From positions 1 to 5,603 of the forward strand of contig JAPKGD010000153.1 of NCBI GenBank assembly GCA_026648125.1: a stretch of DNA of 5,603 nt, in the 5' to 3' direction. This DNA is from Bdellovibrionales bacterium. Lineage in GTDB: Bacteria > Bdellovibrionota > Bdellovibrionia > Bdellovibrionales > UBA1609. Each line of letters starts with the position of its first letter. The first letter of the stretch is position 1. Below are positions 1 through 5,603 of this stretch, piece by piece. Under the pieces are notes generated by a model. It had not been told where the DNA came from. It saw only the letters and a list, made by a program, of their open reading frames with translations, and searched no databases. A program made the position numbers and the translations under genes.

Positions 1-717
1 ATCATGATTTCGCTTCTTGCCGAAGTTTGGATGAAAATTCAAATGGATGCGAGGGTTGATGCTCTCGGTGGCTTTGGAAATGTACCAACCAAGGAAGAGT
101 TTGAAAAAGGTTTCTTGGCTTATTACAAAAAGAACTTCGGAGCTCCTGATAACAAGTGGTGGGACAACCAAAAGATGGAGATGACTCTGGCATTTGTGAA
201 TATGCCTGCTTACTTTGTGACCGCAATGGTAACGAATCTTGCATTTCTAGGACGATTTGATTTGGATTCCTTTCTTGCGGTTTATAAGAGCTCACTTCTT
301 CCCACCGGAGGACTTTCTTATAAGCTTGAGAATGCCTTTGAAATGTCCGCGGACTACGTGGTCGGTGCAATTCCATCCAAGTTTCATTCGGATCCGAGGG
401 TTCAAGAGTTTCGAAACCAACGCATTGGACGATTGAGACTTGGATATAATTTTGTCTACAAGACAATTTATGAAAACCCCTTGGGTAATCTTCTCGGCAA
501 CTGGGAAGCGATTCCTGTGCAGGGTATAGGCCCCCGTGCTTGGGTGCGGCAGTTTTACGGTGGATATTTGCCGACAGAGCTGATCGCCAATAATGTTTTA
601 AGGCCTGTTGAGGCCATGAACATTCCGGGGATTTCGGGACTTGCCGACTCTTGTGATCGTCTGTTAACCACGAATCACACGGATGCGTTCAAGTTAATCC
701 CAAAGGCGGGTAGATAA
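1..717 (+). CDS. Unrecognised protein, C-terminal part (5' end outside the window)
   Basis: I do not recognise this protein. The reading frame is open at the first base (an Ile codon precedes the ATG at 4), so the gene probably begins upstream and this is its C-terminal part; a start at 4 cannot be excluded. About 238 residues are visible. Counting from the ATG at 4, the segment is rich in aromatic residues, with a WW pair at 52-53 and one moderately hydrophobic stretch at about 62-83 that could be a membrane or buried helix. The later part carries many Gly/Asn/Pro turns (about 159-215) and a single Cys at 217. No catalytic motif, repeat or lipobox is visible in this part. It ends 9 nt before the HPt gene, which suggests co-transcription. 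Real coding is supported by the long open frame and the tight junction with the next gene; function is unknown. Confidence 0.7.
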   Translation: MMISLLAEVWMKIQMDARVDALGGFGNVPTKEEFEKGFLAYYKKNFGAPDNKWWDNQKMEMTLAFVNMPAYFVTAMVTNLAFLGRFDLDSFLAVYKSSLLPTGGLSYKLENAFEMSADYVVGAIPSKFHSDPRVQEFRNQRIGRLRLGYNFVYKTIYENPLGNLLGNWEAIPVQGIGPRAWVRQFYGGYLPTELIANNVLRPVEAMNIPGISGLADSCDRLLTTNHTDAFKLIPKAGR

Positions 718-726
718 GGTTGGCGA

Positions 727-1074
727 ATGTCAAATTTTGATAAAAAGGCATTAGGAGGGCTCATCGATGGTGATGCGGCCCTGCTTGAGGAATTACTGCG
801 CCTTTATATCAGCGACTGGCCCATGCTTTTGGACAACATTCGGGTTCACCTTGATAAGGGCAATGCTGCCGAAGTTGAGTTTTATGCCCATCGCCTCAAA
901 GGGGTCGTGCGAAATTTCTTTGCCGCAGATGCCGCCAGGATTGCTGGCTCAATTGAGGAACTCGCTCGAGATAAAAAAATGGACTCAATTGGAAATCAAC
1001 TGGCCCCATTGTCCGAAGAATTGCGAATTTTAGAAGAAGGTCTCAAGGGCCATCTCGAAACATTGAAGACTTGA
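727..1074 (+). CDS. Stand-alone HPt (histidine phosphotransfer) protein
   Basis: A 115-residue protein consisting of a single HPt domain, the four-helix module that relays phosphate between response-regulator receiver domains in multistep phosphorelays in the cytoplasm. The diagnostic motif is at residues 54-66 (AHRLKGVVRNFFA): His55 is the expected phospho-acceptor, followed by the conserved Lys58-Gly59 and a small residue one helix pitch later. The N-terminal helix (about 15-32) and the Glu/Leu-rich C-terminal helices (about 71-112) fit the usual HPt size of 100-120 residues. No kinase, receiver or membrane segment is attached. The ATG is supported by AAGG at 716-719, 7 nt upstream, which overlaps the previous stop codon. 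The stop overlaps the next start (TGATG). The partner kinase and regulator are not in the window, so the pathway served is unknown. Confidence 0.88.
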   Translation: MSNFDKKALGGLIDGDAALLEELLRLYISDWPMLLDNIRVHLDKGNAAEVEFYAHRLKGVVRNFFAADAARIAGSIEELARDKKMDSIGNQLAPLSEELRILEEGLKGHLETLKT

Positions 1075-1787
1075 TGGAAGTGGCGAGCTTTACGGCCAAA
1101 AGGCTACTTCAATATTTTGAGTCTCAAAACAAGGTACAGTTTCCCGCCTGTGCGATTTTGATGGATGGGCCCCTTGATTTGGGAGCAGATAAACTCTCAT
1201 CAGGTCGTCTCGCAGGCCTCAAATTTCAAAATTACAGCAATGGAATGGTGGCTGTCCGTGCTCCAGGTATGGGCGCTGCTGCAGTGGCCTATGCCATTGA
1301 GATACTCTCAAGTCTGGGAGTAAAGCAGATTCTACACTTGGGAACCGTGGGTGCCCTCACCTCGCAGGTCAACCCCGGAGAGTTACTCATCGTCAGTGGC
1401 GCAATAGCCGATGAAGGGGTTTCTCGGGAGTATGGCGCGCCAGACGTCGTCACCGCCTCGCTCAGCCTCCCTCAAGTGTCAAAGATTCGGGAGAATCTCT
1501 GGCGTCAACCCAGTTCCATAGGAGTGGTTTGGAGTACCTCTGCGGTATTTCGAGAAACTCCAGACAAAATTAAAAAATATCGGGAACTTGGGGCCTCGGC
1601 CGTTGATATGGAGGCTTCTGCGGTTCTTGCAGTGAGTGCAGCATTGGGTATTGAGGCGCTTTGCCTTCGTATCGTGAGTGATTCCTTTGGCGAAACAGGC
1701 GAATGGAATCCGGCGTTCAAGAGTGACGCGGTCAAGAGCGCTCGCCGCGAGCTATGGCAGATGGCCTTGAGTGGAGCTTGGCGATGA
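1074..1787 (+). CDS. NP-I family nucleoside phosphorylase / nucleosidase-like enzyme
   Basis: A 237-residue protein of the NP-I (PNP/UDP) family, which cleaves the N-glycosidic bond of nucleosides by phosphorolysis (DeoD, Udp) or hydrolysis (MTA/SAH nucleosidase). Visible family blocks are the Gly-rich segment GMGAAAVAYAIEIL at 65-78, LGTVGAL at 89-95, the ribose-binding block VDMEASA at 177-183 (Met179, Glu180) and IVSDS at 200-204. Asp203 aligns with the base-protonating Asp of purine-cleaving members, so a purine nucleoside is more likely than uridine. The phosphate-binding arginines of true phosphorylases seem absent: the GDPxR-like site reads DGPLD at 31-35, and His88 stands where Arg precedes the GTxG block. 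Hydrolysis or altered chemistry is therefore possible. I chose the ATG at 1074, inside TGATG, over the TTG one codon earlier; GAAG at 1065-1068 could serve as ribosome binding site. Family assignment is confident, exact substrate is not. Confidence 0.85.
   Translation: MEVASFTAKRLLQYFESQNKVQFPACAILMDGPLDLGADKLSSGRLAGLKFQNYSNGMVAVRAPGMGAAAVAYAIEILSSLGVKQILHLGTVGALTSQVNPGELLIVSGAIADEGVSREYGAPDVVTASLSLPQVSKIRENLWRQPSSIGVVWSTSAVFRETPDKIKKYRELGASAVDMEASAVLAVSAALGIEALCLRIVSDSFGETGEWNPAFKSDAVKSARRELWQMALSGAWR
1773..1776 (+). promoter_or_regulatory. Ribosome binding site setting the oxygenase start
   Basis: GGAG lies 7 nt upstream of the ATG at 1784, inside the end of the NP-I gene. It favours the ATGA-overlap start over the in-frame ATG at 1754, which would give ten extra residues and overlap the previous gene by 34 nt. 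Confidence 0.6.
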
Positions 1788-2680
1788 CAAAGCATTGGCT
1801 TACAATCGATCGCTTTTATAAAGGTGCGCCTCAGCTCCGCGCTCATTTTGAAAAGCAGTTCGACCAAGAGCGAGTGGCTCATGCAAGCCGATTCGTCTGG
1901 GATTTTTGGCATGTTCCAGAGCAATACACTCTGTTGAGAACTCCGGCCTATCATTATTTTCCGAAAGCTCTTTATGAGAGTTGGCATCGGCAAGTGGTCA
2001 ACTGGGGCCGAGAGGTCTTGGGCTGTCACGATATTTCACCGCCCTGGTTAAGTAATTATATTGAGGGTTGTGAGCAGCACATCCATGCTGATCATCCACA
2101 TGGACCATGGGCTTTTGTGTTCTCACTAACGCCATGGCAACAGAGAAGATTTTCAGGGGGCGAGACCTTTATTTTACGTCCGGAAGCCATGCAGAATTGG
2201 GCCCACAAAGGAGAGTTTGGTCTAACGGAGCGCAATCAATTGATAAAAGAGATTGCTCCCAAATTTAATCGATTGGTGGTTTTTGATCCGCGCCTTCCAC
2301 ATGGAGTGAATCGAGTTCGAGGGGAAATGGATCCCAAATGGGGAAGGCTCGTCATGCACGGTTGGTTTGTCCAGCCCAGACCCTTTTTTCGCGGTCCCTT
2401 ATCTTCGGATGAGGTTGCGGATCGATTGGGCGGTGCTCTTCAGGCGATAAGTAAGGATCTCGTGAAGACAGAGCTCGAGGGATACGCGAGTGCTCGATTG
2501 GAGATTCGCCCCTCTGGGGTGGTGAGCTCCGTTCGATGGCTCACAAACACGCTCGTAGGAGCCAAGGGTGGCGCTCCGCATCGAGTATTGCGTCAAATGG
2601 CACGGGTCCTAGAGGCCCTCAGGTTCTCAAAGAGAAAGACGCCTTCCTCAATTACCGTTCCCTTCCGGATCGGACTTTGA
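1784..2680 (+). CDS. 2-oxoglutarate/Fe(II)-dependent oxygenase with TonB/AgmX-like C-terminal extension
   Basis: A 298-residue protein whose first 200 residues match the prolyl-4-hydroxylase-like 2OG-Fe(II) oxygenase fold. The iron ligands are the HxD pair His101/Asp103 (HAD within EQHIHADHPHGP) and distal His173 (LPHG). Arg188 (WGRLVMHGW) is the likely 2-oxoglutarate anchor, 15 residues after the distal His. The strand motif FSGGETFIL at 123-131 is also typical. The expected reaction is hydroxylation coupled to decarboxylation of 2-oxoglutarate to succinate; the substrate is unknown. Residues about 218-298 are extra. They contain GYASARLEIRPSGVVSSV (233-250), then VLEALRF (275-281) and ITVPFRIG (290-297), a pattern like the AgmX/PglI or TonB C-terminal domain. 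That match is by eye and less certain. No signal peptide or membrane helix is seen, which is odd for a TonB-like domain. The start overlaps the NP-I stop (ATGA), implying coupled translation. Confidence 0.85.
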   Translation: MTKHWLTIDRFYKGAPQLRAHFEKQFDQERVAHASRFVWDFWHVPEQYTLLRTPAYHYFPKALYESWHRQVVNWGREVLGCHDISPPWLSNYIEGCEQHIHADHPHGPWAFVFSLTPWQQRRFSGGETFILRPEAMQNWAHKGEFGLTERNQLIKEIAPKFNRLVVFDPRLPHGVNRVRGEMDPKWGRLVMHGWFVQPRPFFRGPLSSDEVADRLGGALQAISKDLVKTELEGYASARLEIRPSGVVSSVRWLTNTLVGAKGGAPHRVLRQMARVLEALRFSKRKTPSSITVPFRIGL

Positions 2681-2685
2681 CCCAT

Positions 2686-2715
2686 AGACCCAATCGTCTT
2701 AAGCTGATTGGGTCT
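2686..2715 (+). terminator. Perfect 10-bp stem-loop between the oxygenase gene and tatA
   Basis: AGACCCAATC (2686-2695) and GATTGGGTCT (2706-2715) are exact reverse complements around a 10-nt loop containing CTTAAG. The element starts 5 nt after the oxygenase stop and ends 7 nt before the tatA Shine-Dalgarno. It is followed by GAAAATT rather than a T-run, so it is a weak candidate for an intrinsic terminator. It could instead be an mRNA-stabilising or processing hairpin, or act on tatA translation. A second GACCCA at 2679-2684, overlapping the stop codon, could compete for the same TGGGTC (2709-2714). Confidence 0.45.
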
Positions 2716-2722
2716 GAAAATT

Positions 2723-2727
2723 GGAGG
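2723..2727 (+). promoter_or_regulatory. Ribosome binding site of tatA
   Basis: GGAGG is a strong Shine-Dalgarno core located 4 nt before the ATG at 2732. It settles the tatA start against the in-frame TTG at 2708, which lies upstream of this site and inside the stem-loop. Confidence 0.75.
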
Positions 2728-2731
2728 CCCT

Positions 2732-2962
2732 ATGAATCTCGGGTTAACTGAAATTCTTTTGATTTTGGGAATTGCACTTTTATTTTTTGGCCCCAGTCGT
2801 TTACCCAGCTTGGGGAAATCGATGGGGGAAGCGATCAGGAGCTTTAAGAGGGGCTTAGAAGAGCCCGTAGCGGAAGATAAGCCGGCCACCAATAAGGGAG
2901 ACACACCGCCAGAGGTCACTGTGGATGACCTCAAGACCACGAAAACTAAAGAAGAGGCATAG
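2732..2962 (+). CDS. tatA: Sec-independent protein translocase subunit TatA
   Basis: A 76-residue TatA/E-type protein, the pore-forming component of the twin-arginine export system that moves folded proteins across the inner membrane. A short N-terminal membrane helix (about 5-19, with polar Glu7) leads into the hallmark hinge FFGPSRLPSLGKSMGEAI (18-35), which contains Phe19-Gly20. The amphipathic helix continues through FKRGL (38-42). The tail (43-76) is charged, Pro/Thr/Lys-rich and probably disordered. Length and the lack of a long coiled extension favour TatA over TatB. No tatB or tatC is adjacent, which is common when tat genes are scattered. The gene is followed closely by kup; whether the two are co-transcribed for a reason is unclear, because no functional link between Tat export and K+ uptake is established. 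Confidence 0.93.
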   Translation: MNLGLTEILLILGIALLFFGPSRLPSLGKSMGEAIRSFKRGLEEPVAEDKPATNKGDTPPEVTVDDLKTTKTKEEA

Positions 2963-2970
2963 GCGAACTG

Positions 2971-2976
2971 AAAGGG
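2971..2976 (+). promoter_or_regulatory. Candidate ribosome binding site of kup
   Basis: AAAGGG (GAAAGGG from 2970) lies 8 nt upstream of the GTG at 2985 and just after the tatA stop. It supports a kup start at 2985. A weaker AAGG at 2980-2983 is spaced for the GTG at 2994, and AGAGG at 2911-2915 for the ATG at 2925, so this call is tentative. Confidence 0.45.
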
Positions 2977-2984
2977 TCCAAGGC

Positions 2985-3002
2985 GTGAGTTCAGTGAGTT
3001 CA
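2985..3002 (+). repeat. 9-bp tandem duplication at the kup start
   Basis: GTGAGTTCA occurs twice back to back (2985-2993 and 2994-3002). In the kup frame it encodes (V/M)SS-VSS, so each copy begins with a possible GTG start codon. Replication slippage could add or remove one copy without shifting the frame. Confidence 0.9.
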
Positions 3003-4880
3003 AGAGAAGAGAGTCCCGGGTCGAAGGCGCTTTTTCCAATGGTCGTGGGTGCACTGGGTGTCGTCTTTGGCGATATTGGAACTTCGCCCCTATATGCCTT
3101 TAAGGAATGTTTCAGTCCTCACTACGGTTTAGCCCTGTCTCCGGAGAACGTCTTAGGAATTTTGTCTCTTCTCTTTTGGACCATGGTACTCGTGGTTGCC
3201 ATCAAGTACATGATGTTTATTCTAGAAGCCGATAACCGAGGAGAGGGGGGAATCCTCGCTCTCATGTCATTGGCTTCCATGTCCACTCGATCATCAAAGT
3301 GGGCTCGAATAATTCTAATTCCCATGGGACTATTTGGTGCCTCGTTGTTGTATGGCGAGGGAATTATCACTCCTGCCATAAGCGTATTGTCCGCCGTGGA
3401 AGGTATTAAAATTGCGACTCCGGTTTTTGAGCATTACATTATCCCGCTCACGTTGATCATATTGGTGGTTCTCTTTCTTGTGCAGAAGCATGGGACGGGG
3501 AAAATCGGAACCTTTTTTGGGCCGGTGATTGCGGTTTGGTTTGGATCACTCGCAATTTTTGGTCTGATAGGGATTGTAGATAACCCTGCCGTATTATGGG
3601 CACTGAATCCTTATTACGCCGTTCAGTTTTTTATAATGAATGGAAAGGTTAGCTTTTTTGTACTTGGGGCTGTCGTTCTAGTGATTACAGGAAGTGAAGC
3701 TCTCTATGCCGATATGGGACACTTCGGACGGCAAGCCATCCGCTGGGCGTGGTTTTCTTTTGTGATGCCAGCACTGGTTCTCAACTATTTTGGTCAGGGC
3801 GCTCTCTTGCTCTCGCGACCAGAGGCCATAGAAAATCCCTTTTTCCTACTCGCTCCATCGCAGTTGGTTTTGCCTCTCGTTATTTTAGCGACGGCGGCGT
3901 CTGTGATTGCCTCTCAAGCATTGATCTCGGGTGTATTTTCGCTAGCCAAACAGGCCGTTCAGTTGGGCTTTTTACCCAGATTGAGAATTGTGCATACGTC
4001 TAGTCAAGAAATGGGACAGATTTATTTGCCTCTTCTCAATTGGCTTATGCTTGCTGGTGTTTTGTGGCTGGTGGTGACCTTTAAAACGTCGAGCGCATTG
4101 GCCGCTGCCTACGGTATAGCTGTCACAGGAACCATGGCGATCAGTACGCTTTTGGCCTTTGTGGTTGTCAGACGGCTTTGGCATTGGAAGTTAACGCCGG
4201 CACTGGCCTTTTTATTTATCTTTTTAACAGTTGATCTCGTCTTTTTAACAACGTGTTTATTTAAATTCTTTGAGGGTGGTTGGGTTCCTGTTTGCCTAGG
4301 ATTGAGTATCTTTACGTTGATGACCACTTGGCGGACGGGTCGACGGATTCTCGTCGCGCATCTTAAAGAACGCTCAGTTCCCGTTGAACGGTTTTTGGAA
4401 GACATAAAGAAGGATCCACCTCTTGTGGTCCCAGGATCTGCAATCTACATGTCGGGCGATCCTTGGGGTGTTCCCATTCCCCTGCTGCACAATTTAAAAC
4501 ATAACAAGGTCATGCACGAGAGAGTTGCAATCCTCACCATAACCACACGTGAAGTGCCTCATTACAATAAGGCGGAACGAGTTAGGATCGAGCACATCAC
4601 ACCTAATTTTATGCGAATTTTTGCGGTCTATGGTTTTCGAGAGATGCCTAAAATTCGCGAAATTCTTGAGGCCTGTGCGGCGAAAGGCGAGGTTTTCAAA
4701 GTCGACGAGACAACCTTTGTGCTTGGCCGAGAGACCATTCTACCCTCAGACAAGCCAGGAATGTCGCTGTGGCGAGAACGGATTTTCGCCCTCATGTCTC
4801 GCAATGCACAGCGGCCTACTGCCTATTTTGATATTCCCGTAAATCAAGTGATCGAAGTCGGGATTCAGGTCGAAATCTAA
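2985..4880 (+). CDS. kup: Low-affinity potassium transporter Kup (KUP/HAK/KT family)
   Basis: A full-length Kup K+ uptake protein, a proton-coupled importer of the inner membrane. From GTG 2985 it has 631 residues, close to the roughly 622 of E. coli Kup. About 12 membrane helices fill residues 16 to ~445, followed by a soluble cytoplasmic domain of about 185 residues. Signatures include GDIGTSPLY at 29-37 (Asp30), ADNRGEGGI at 82-90, YGEGIITPAIS at 123-133 (Glu125) and GSEALYADMGHFG at 236-248 (Glu238). These acidic residues correspond to membrane acidic residues reported as important in E. coli Kup. The tail contains LLHNLKHNKV and ends in EVGIQVEI, much like E. coli. The start is uncertain: ATG 2925 would add 20 very basic residues and overlap tatA by 38 nt, and GTG 2994 would be three residues shorter. 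I prefer 2985 for its Shine-Dalgarno, lack of overlap and family-like N-terminus. Confidence 0.95.
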   Translation: MSSVSSREESPGSKALFPMVVGALGVVFGDIGTSPLYAFKECFSPHYGLALSPENVLGILSLLFWTMVLVVAIKYMMFILEADNRGEGGILALMSLASMSTRSSKWARIILIPMGLFGASLLYGEGIITPAISVLSAVEGIKIATPVFEHYIIPLTLIILVVLFLVQKHGTGKIGTFFGPVIAVWFGSLAIFGLIGIVDNPAVLWALNPYYAVQFFIMNGKVSFFVLGAVVLVITGSEALYADMGHFGRQAIRWAWFSFVMPALVLNYFGQGALLLSRPEAIENPFFLLAPSQLVLPLVILATAASVIASQALISGVFSLAKQAVQLGFLPRLRIVHTSSQEMGQIYLPLLNWLMLAGVLWLVVTFKTSSALAAAYGIAVTGTMAISTLLAFVVVRRLWHWKLTPALAFLFIFLTVDLVFLTTCLFKFFEGGWVPVCLGLSIFTLMTTWRTGRRILVAHLKERSVPVERFLEDIKKDPPLVVPGSAIYMSGDPWGVPIPLLHNLKHNKVMHERVAILTITTREVPHYNKAERVRIEHITPNFMRIFAVYGFREMPKIREILEACAAKGEVFKVDETTFVLGRETILPSDKPGMSLWRERIFALMSRNAQRPTAYFDIPVNQVIEVGIQVEI

Positions 4881-4893
4881 GACCAGAATCCCG
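4859..4893 (+). terminator. Stem-loop terminator overlapping the kup stop codon
   Basis: CGGGATTC (4859-4866) pairs exactly with GAATCCCG (4886-4893). After one A-A mismatch the stem continues with GGTC (4868-4871) against GACC (4881-4884), leaving a 9-nt loop that contains the kup TAA (4878-4880). It is followed by TTCTACTAC and, further on, CCCTTTTCTATTTT, an imperfect T-rich tail. Its position in the 32-nt gap between convergent genes fits a terminator for kup; it may also block read-through from the opposite strand. Confidence 0.6.
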
Positions 4894-4912
4894 TTCTACT
4901 ACACGCCCTTTT

Positions 4913-5603
4913 CTATTTTCCAGCAATGGTCACGCCATCAACAACGACCCAAGGAAAGGCCTTGGCGCCATCGTTGAGCTGCTCTGACGAAACACCGAGA
5001 ATATTCTCGAATAATTTAAAAATATTTCCGGAAATCATCACCTCGGAGAGAGGCTGAGTGAGTTTTCCGTCTTCAATCAAAAAACTATTCTTTGCGACGC
5101 CAGAAAAGTCTCCATTGGCTGCTGGATATCCTCCCGAGAATCGACCGAGCCAAAGGCCTTTTCGAACCGAACCCAACATTTGTTCCCGGGGGGTCTTGCC
5201 GGGCTCAACAAATAAATTGAATCCGCTATTCTTGGCGCGCTCTAATCCAGTCTTTCGACTTCCATAGTCGTTCACCATAAAGCTCTTGAGTACGCCCTTA
5301 TCTACGAGCACGGAGGCTTCGCATTTATAGCCGTCTGCGGTCACATAATCCTTCACGGCGAGCTCATTTGAAGTAGGGTTCACTTTGATGGTTAAAAGTG
5401 GTGAAGTAACAACGTGATTAAGTTTCTCTCTGAGGACGCTGGTGCCCGAGATTAGGAAATCATTTCCAAGATGAGAGAGAAATGGGCTTAAAAAATCGCC
5501 TAAGGAATCAGGTGTAAGAACCATAGGTCCTATAAACTTACCGTCAAAGGGCTCGTGATCAATTTCTTTAATTGAACTTTCAATGTTGTGACGAAATTGA
5601 CCC
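4913..5603 (-). CDS. TldD/PmbA family protein, TldE-like, C-terminal half (N-terminus outside the window)
   Basis: The C-terminal ~230 residues of a TldD/PmbA-family protein. An ATG at 5522-5524 is not the true start: the frame stays open upstream to the window edge and encodes plausible sequence (ending ...DGKFIGP before that Met). Family members are about 450 residues, so roughly half is present. In known TldD/TldE pairs the two form a complex that degrades unfolded or modified peptides, with the metal-binding HExxxH in TldD only. This fragment shows the PmbA/TldE-type C-terminal core: GRFSGGYPAANGDFSGVAKN (about 5096-5143), then EVMISGNIFKLFENILGVS, PWVVVDG and a final TIAG. No HExxxH is seen in the visible part, although that motif would lie further upstream, so TldE-like rather than TldD rests on the overall pattern. 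It converges on kup; a TldD partner, if adjacent, would be outside the window. Confidence 0.87.
   Translation of the reverse strand, partial: GQFRHNIESSIKEIDHEPFDGKFIGPMVLTPDSLGDFLSPFLSHLGNDFLISGTSVLREKLNHVVTSPLLTIKVNPTSNELAVKDYVTADGYKCEASVLVDKGVLKSFMVNDYGSRKTGLERAKNSGFNLFVEPGKTPREQMLGSVRKGLWLGRFSGGYPAANGDFSGVAKNSFLIEDGKLTQPLSEVMISGNIFKLFENILGVSSEQLNDGAKAFPWVVVDGVTIAGK

Noticed and set aside
2..466. - strand open frame opposite the first gene
   Set aside because: Its translation is low in complexity of fold signals, and the + strand frame is longer and fits the operon. With neither protein recognised, this is the least certain rejection.
1071..1073. TTG as start of the NP-I gene
   Set aside because: The ATG one codon later sits in a classic TGATG overlap and is the stronger initiator.
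1754..1783. ATG at 1754 as start of the oxygenase
   Set aside because: It overlaps the NP-I gene by 34 nt. The ATG at 1784 has a GGAG at proper spacing and an ATGA junction.
1505..2029. Long - strand open frame across the NP-I and oxygenase genes
   Set aside because: It is antisense to two well-supported genes, resembles no family and has no sensible context.
2708..2731. TTG at 2708 as tatA start
   Set aside because: It lies upstream of the GGAGG and within the stem-loop. TatA proteins normally begin only a few residues before the membrane helix, as the ATG at 2732 gives.
2593..3054. - strand open frame across tatA and the kup start
   Set aside because: It is a shadow of clearly identified tatA and kup coding sequence.
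5522..5524. ATG on the - strand as the start of the TldE-like gene
   Set aside because: The frame is open from there to the window edge, and the visible protein is only half the usual family length.
1..5603. CRISPR arrays, tRNA/rRNA genes, insertion sequences, phage or defence genes
   Set aside because: I saw no regularly spaced repeats, no tRNA-like cloverleaf, and no transposase, integrase or defence-protein motif.

Overview
This 5.6 kb window is ordinary, densely packed bacterial chromosome. It holds seven genes: six on the + strand and one converging on them from the right. The moderate base composition, short gaps and stop/start overlaps are typical of a Gram-negative bacterium. The stand-alone HPt protein, TatA, a Kup potassium transporter, a TldE/PmbA-like protein and a C-terminal segment resembling the AgmX/PglI (TonB-like) domain together suggest the Bdellovibrionota/Myxococcota (former Deltaproteobacteria) area. 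That placement is an inference from gene content. No single marker gene in the window proves it.

Left part (1-2680): four same-strand genes form a probable operon. They are the 3' part of an unrecognised protein, a stand-alone histidine phosphotransfer (HPt) protein, a nucleoside phosphorylase/nucleosidase-family (NP-I) enzyme and a 2-oxoglutarate/Fe(II) oxygenase. The HPt-to-NP-I junction is a TGATG stop/start overlap and the NP-I-to-oxygenase junction is an ATGA overlap, so the last three genes are probably translationally coupled. The oxygenase ends in an extra domain of about 80 residues that looks like the TonB/AgmX C-terminal fold. The NP-I enzyme lacks the usual phosphate-binding arginines.

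Middle part (2681-4880): a perfect 10-bp stem-loop separates the oxygenase from tatA, a Tat export pore subunit present here without tatB or tatC. Close behind it is a full-length low-affinity K+ transporter gene, kup. The kup start is uncertain: a 9-bp tandem duplication creates two adjacent in-frame GTG candidates, and an ATG further upstream would overlap tatA by 38 nt. A second stem-loop, with the kup stop codon in its loop, is the likely kup terminator.

Right part (4881-5603): after a 32-nt convergent gap, the - strand carries the C-terminal half of a TldD/PmbA-family (TldE-like) protein whose frame stays open to the window edge.

I saw no RNA gene, CRISPR array, insertion sequence or phage signature, and no gene-free stretch longer than about 50 nt. 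Nothing here amounts to a clear new multi-gene system. The most unusual items are the oxygenase domain fusion and its tight coupling to an HPt protein and an atypical nucleoside-cleaving enzyme.
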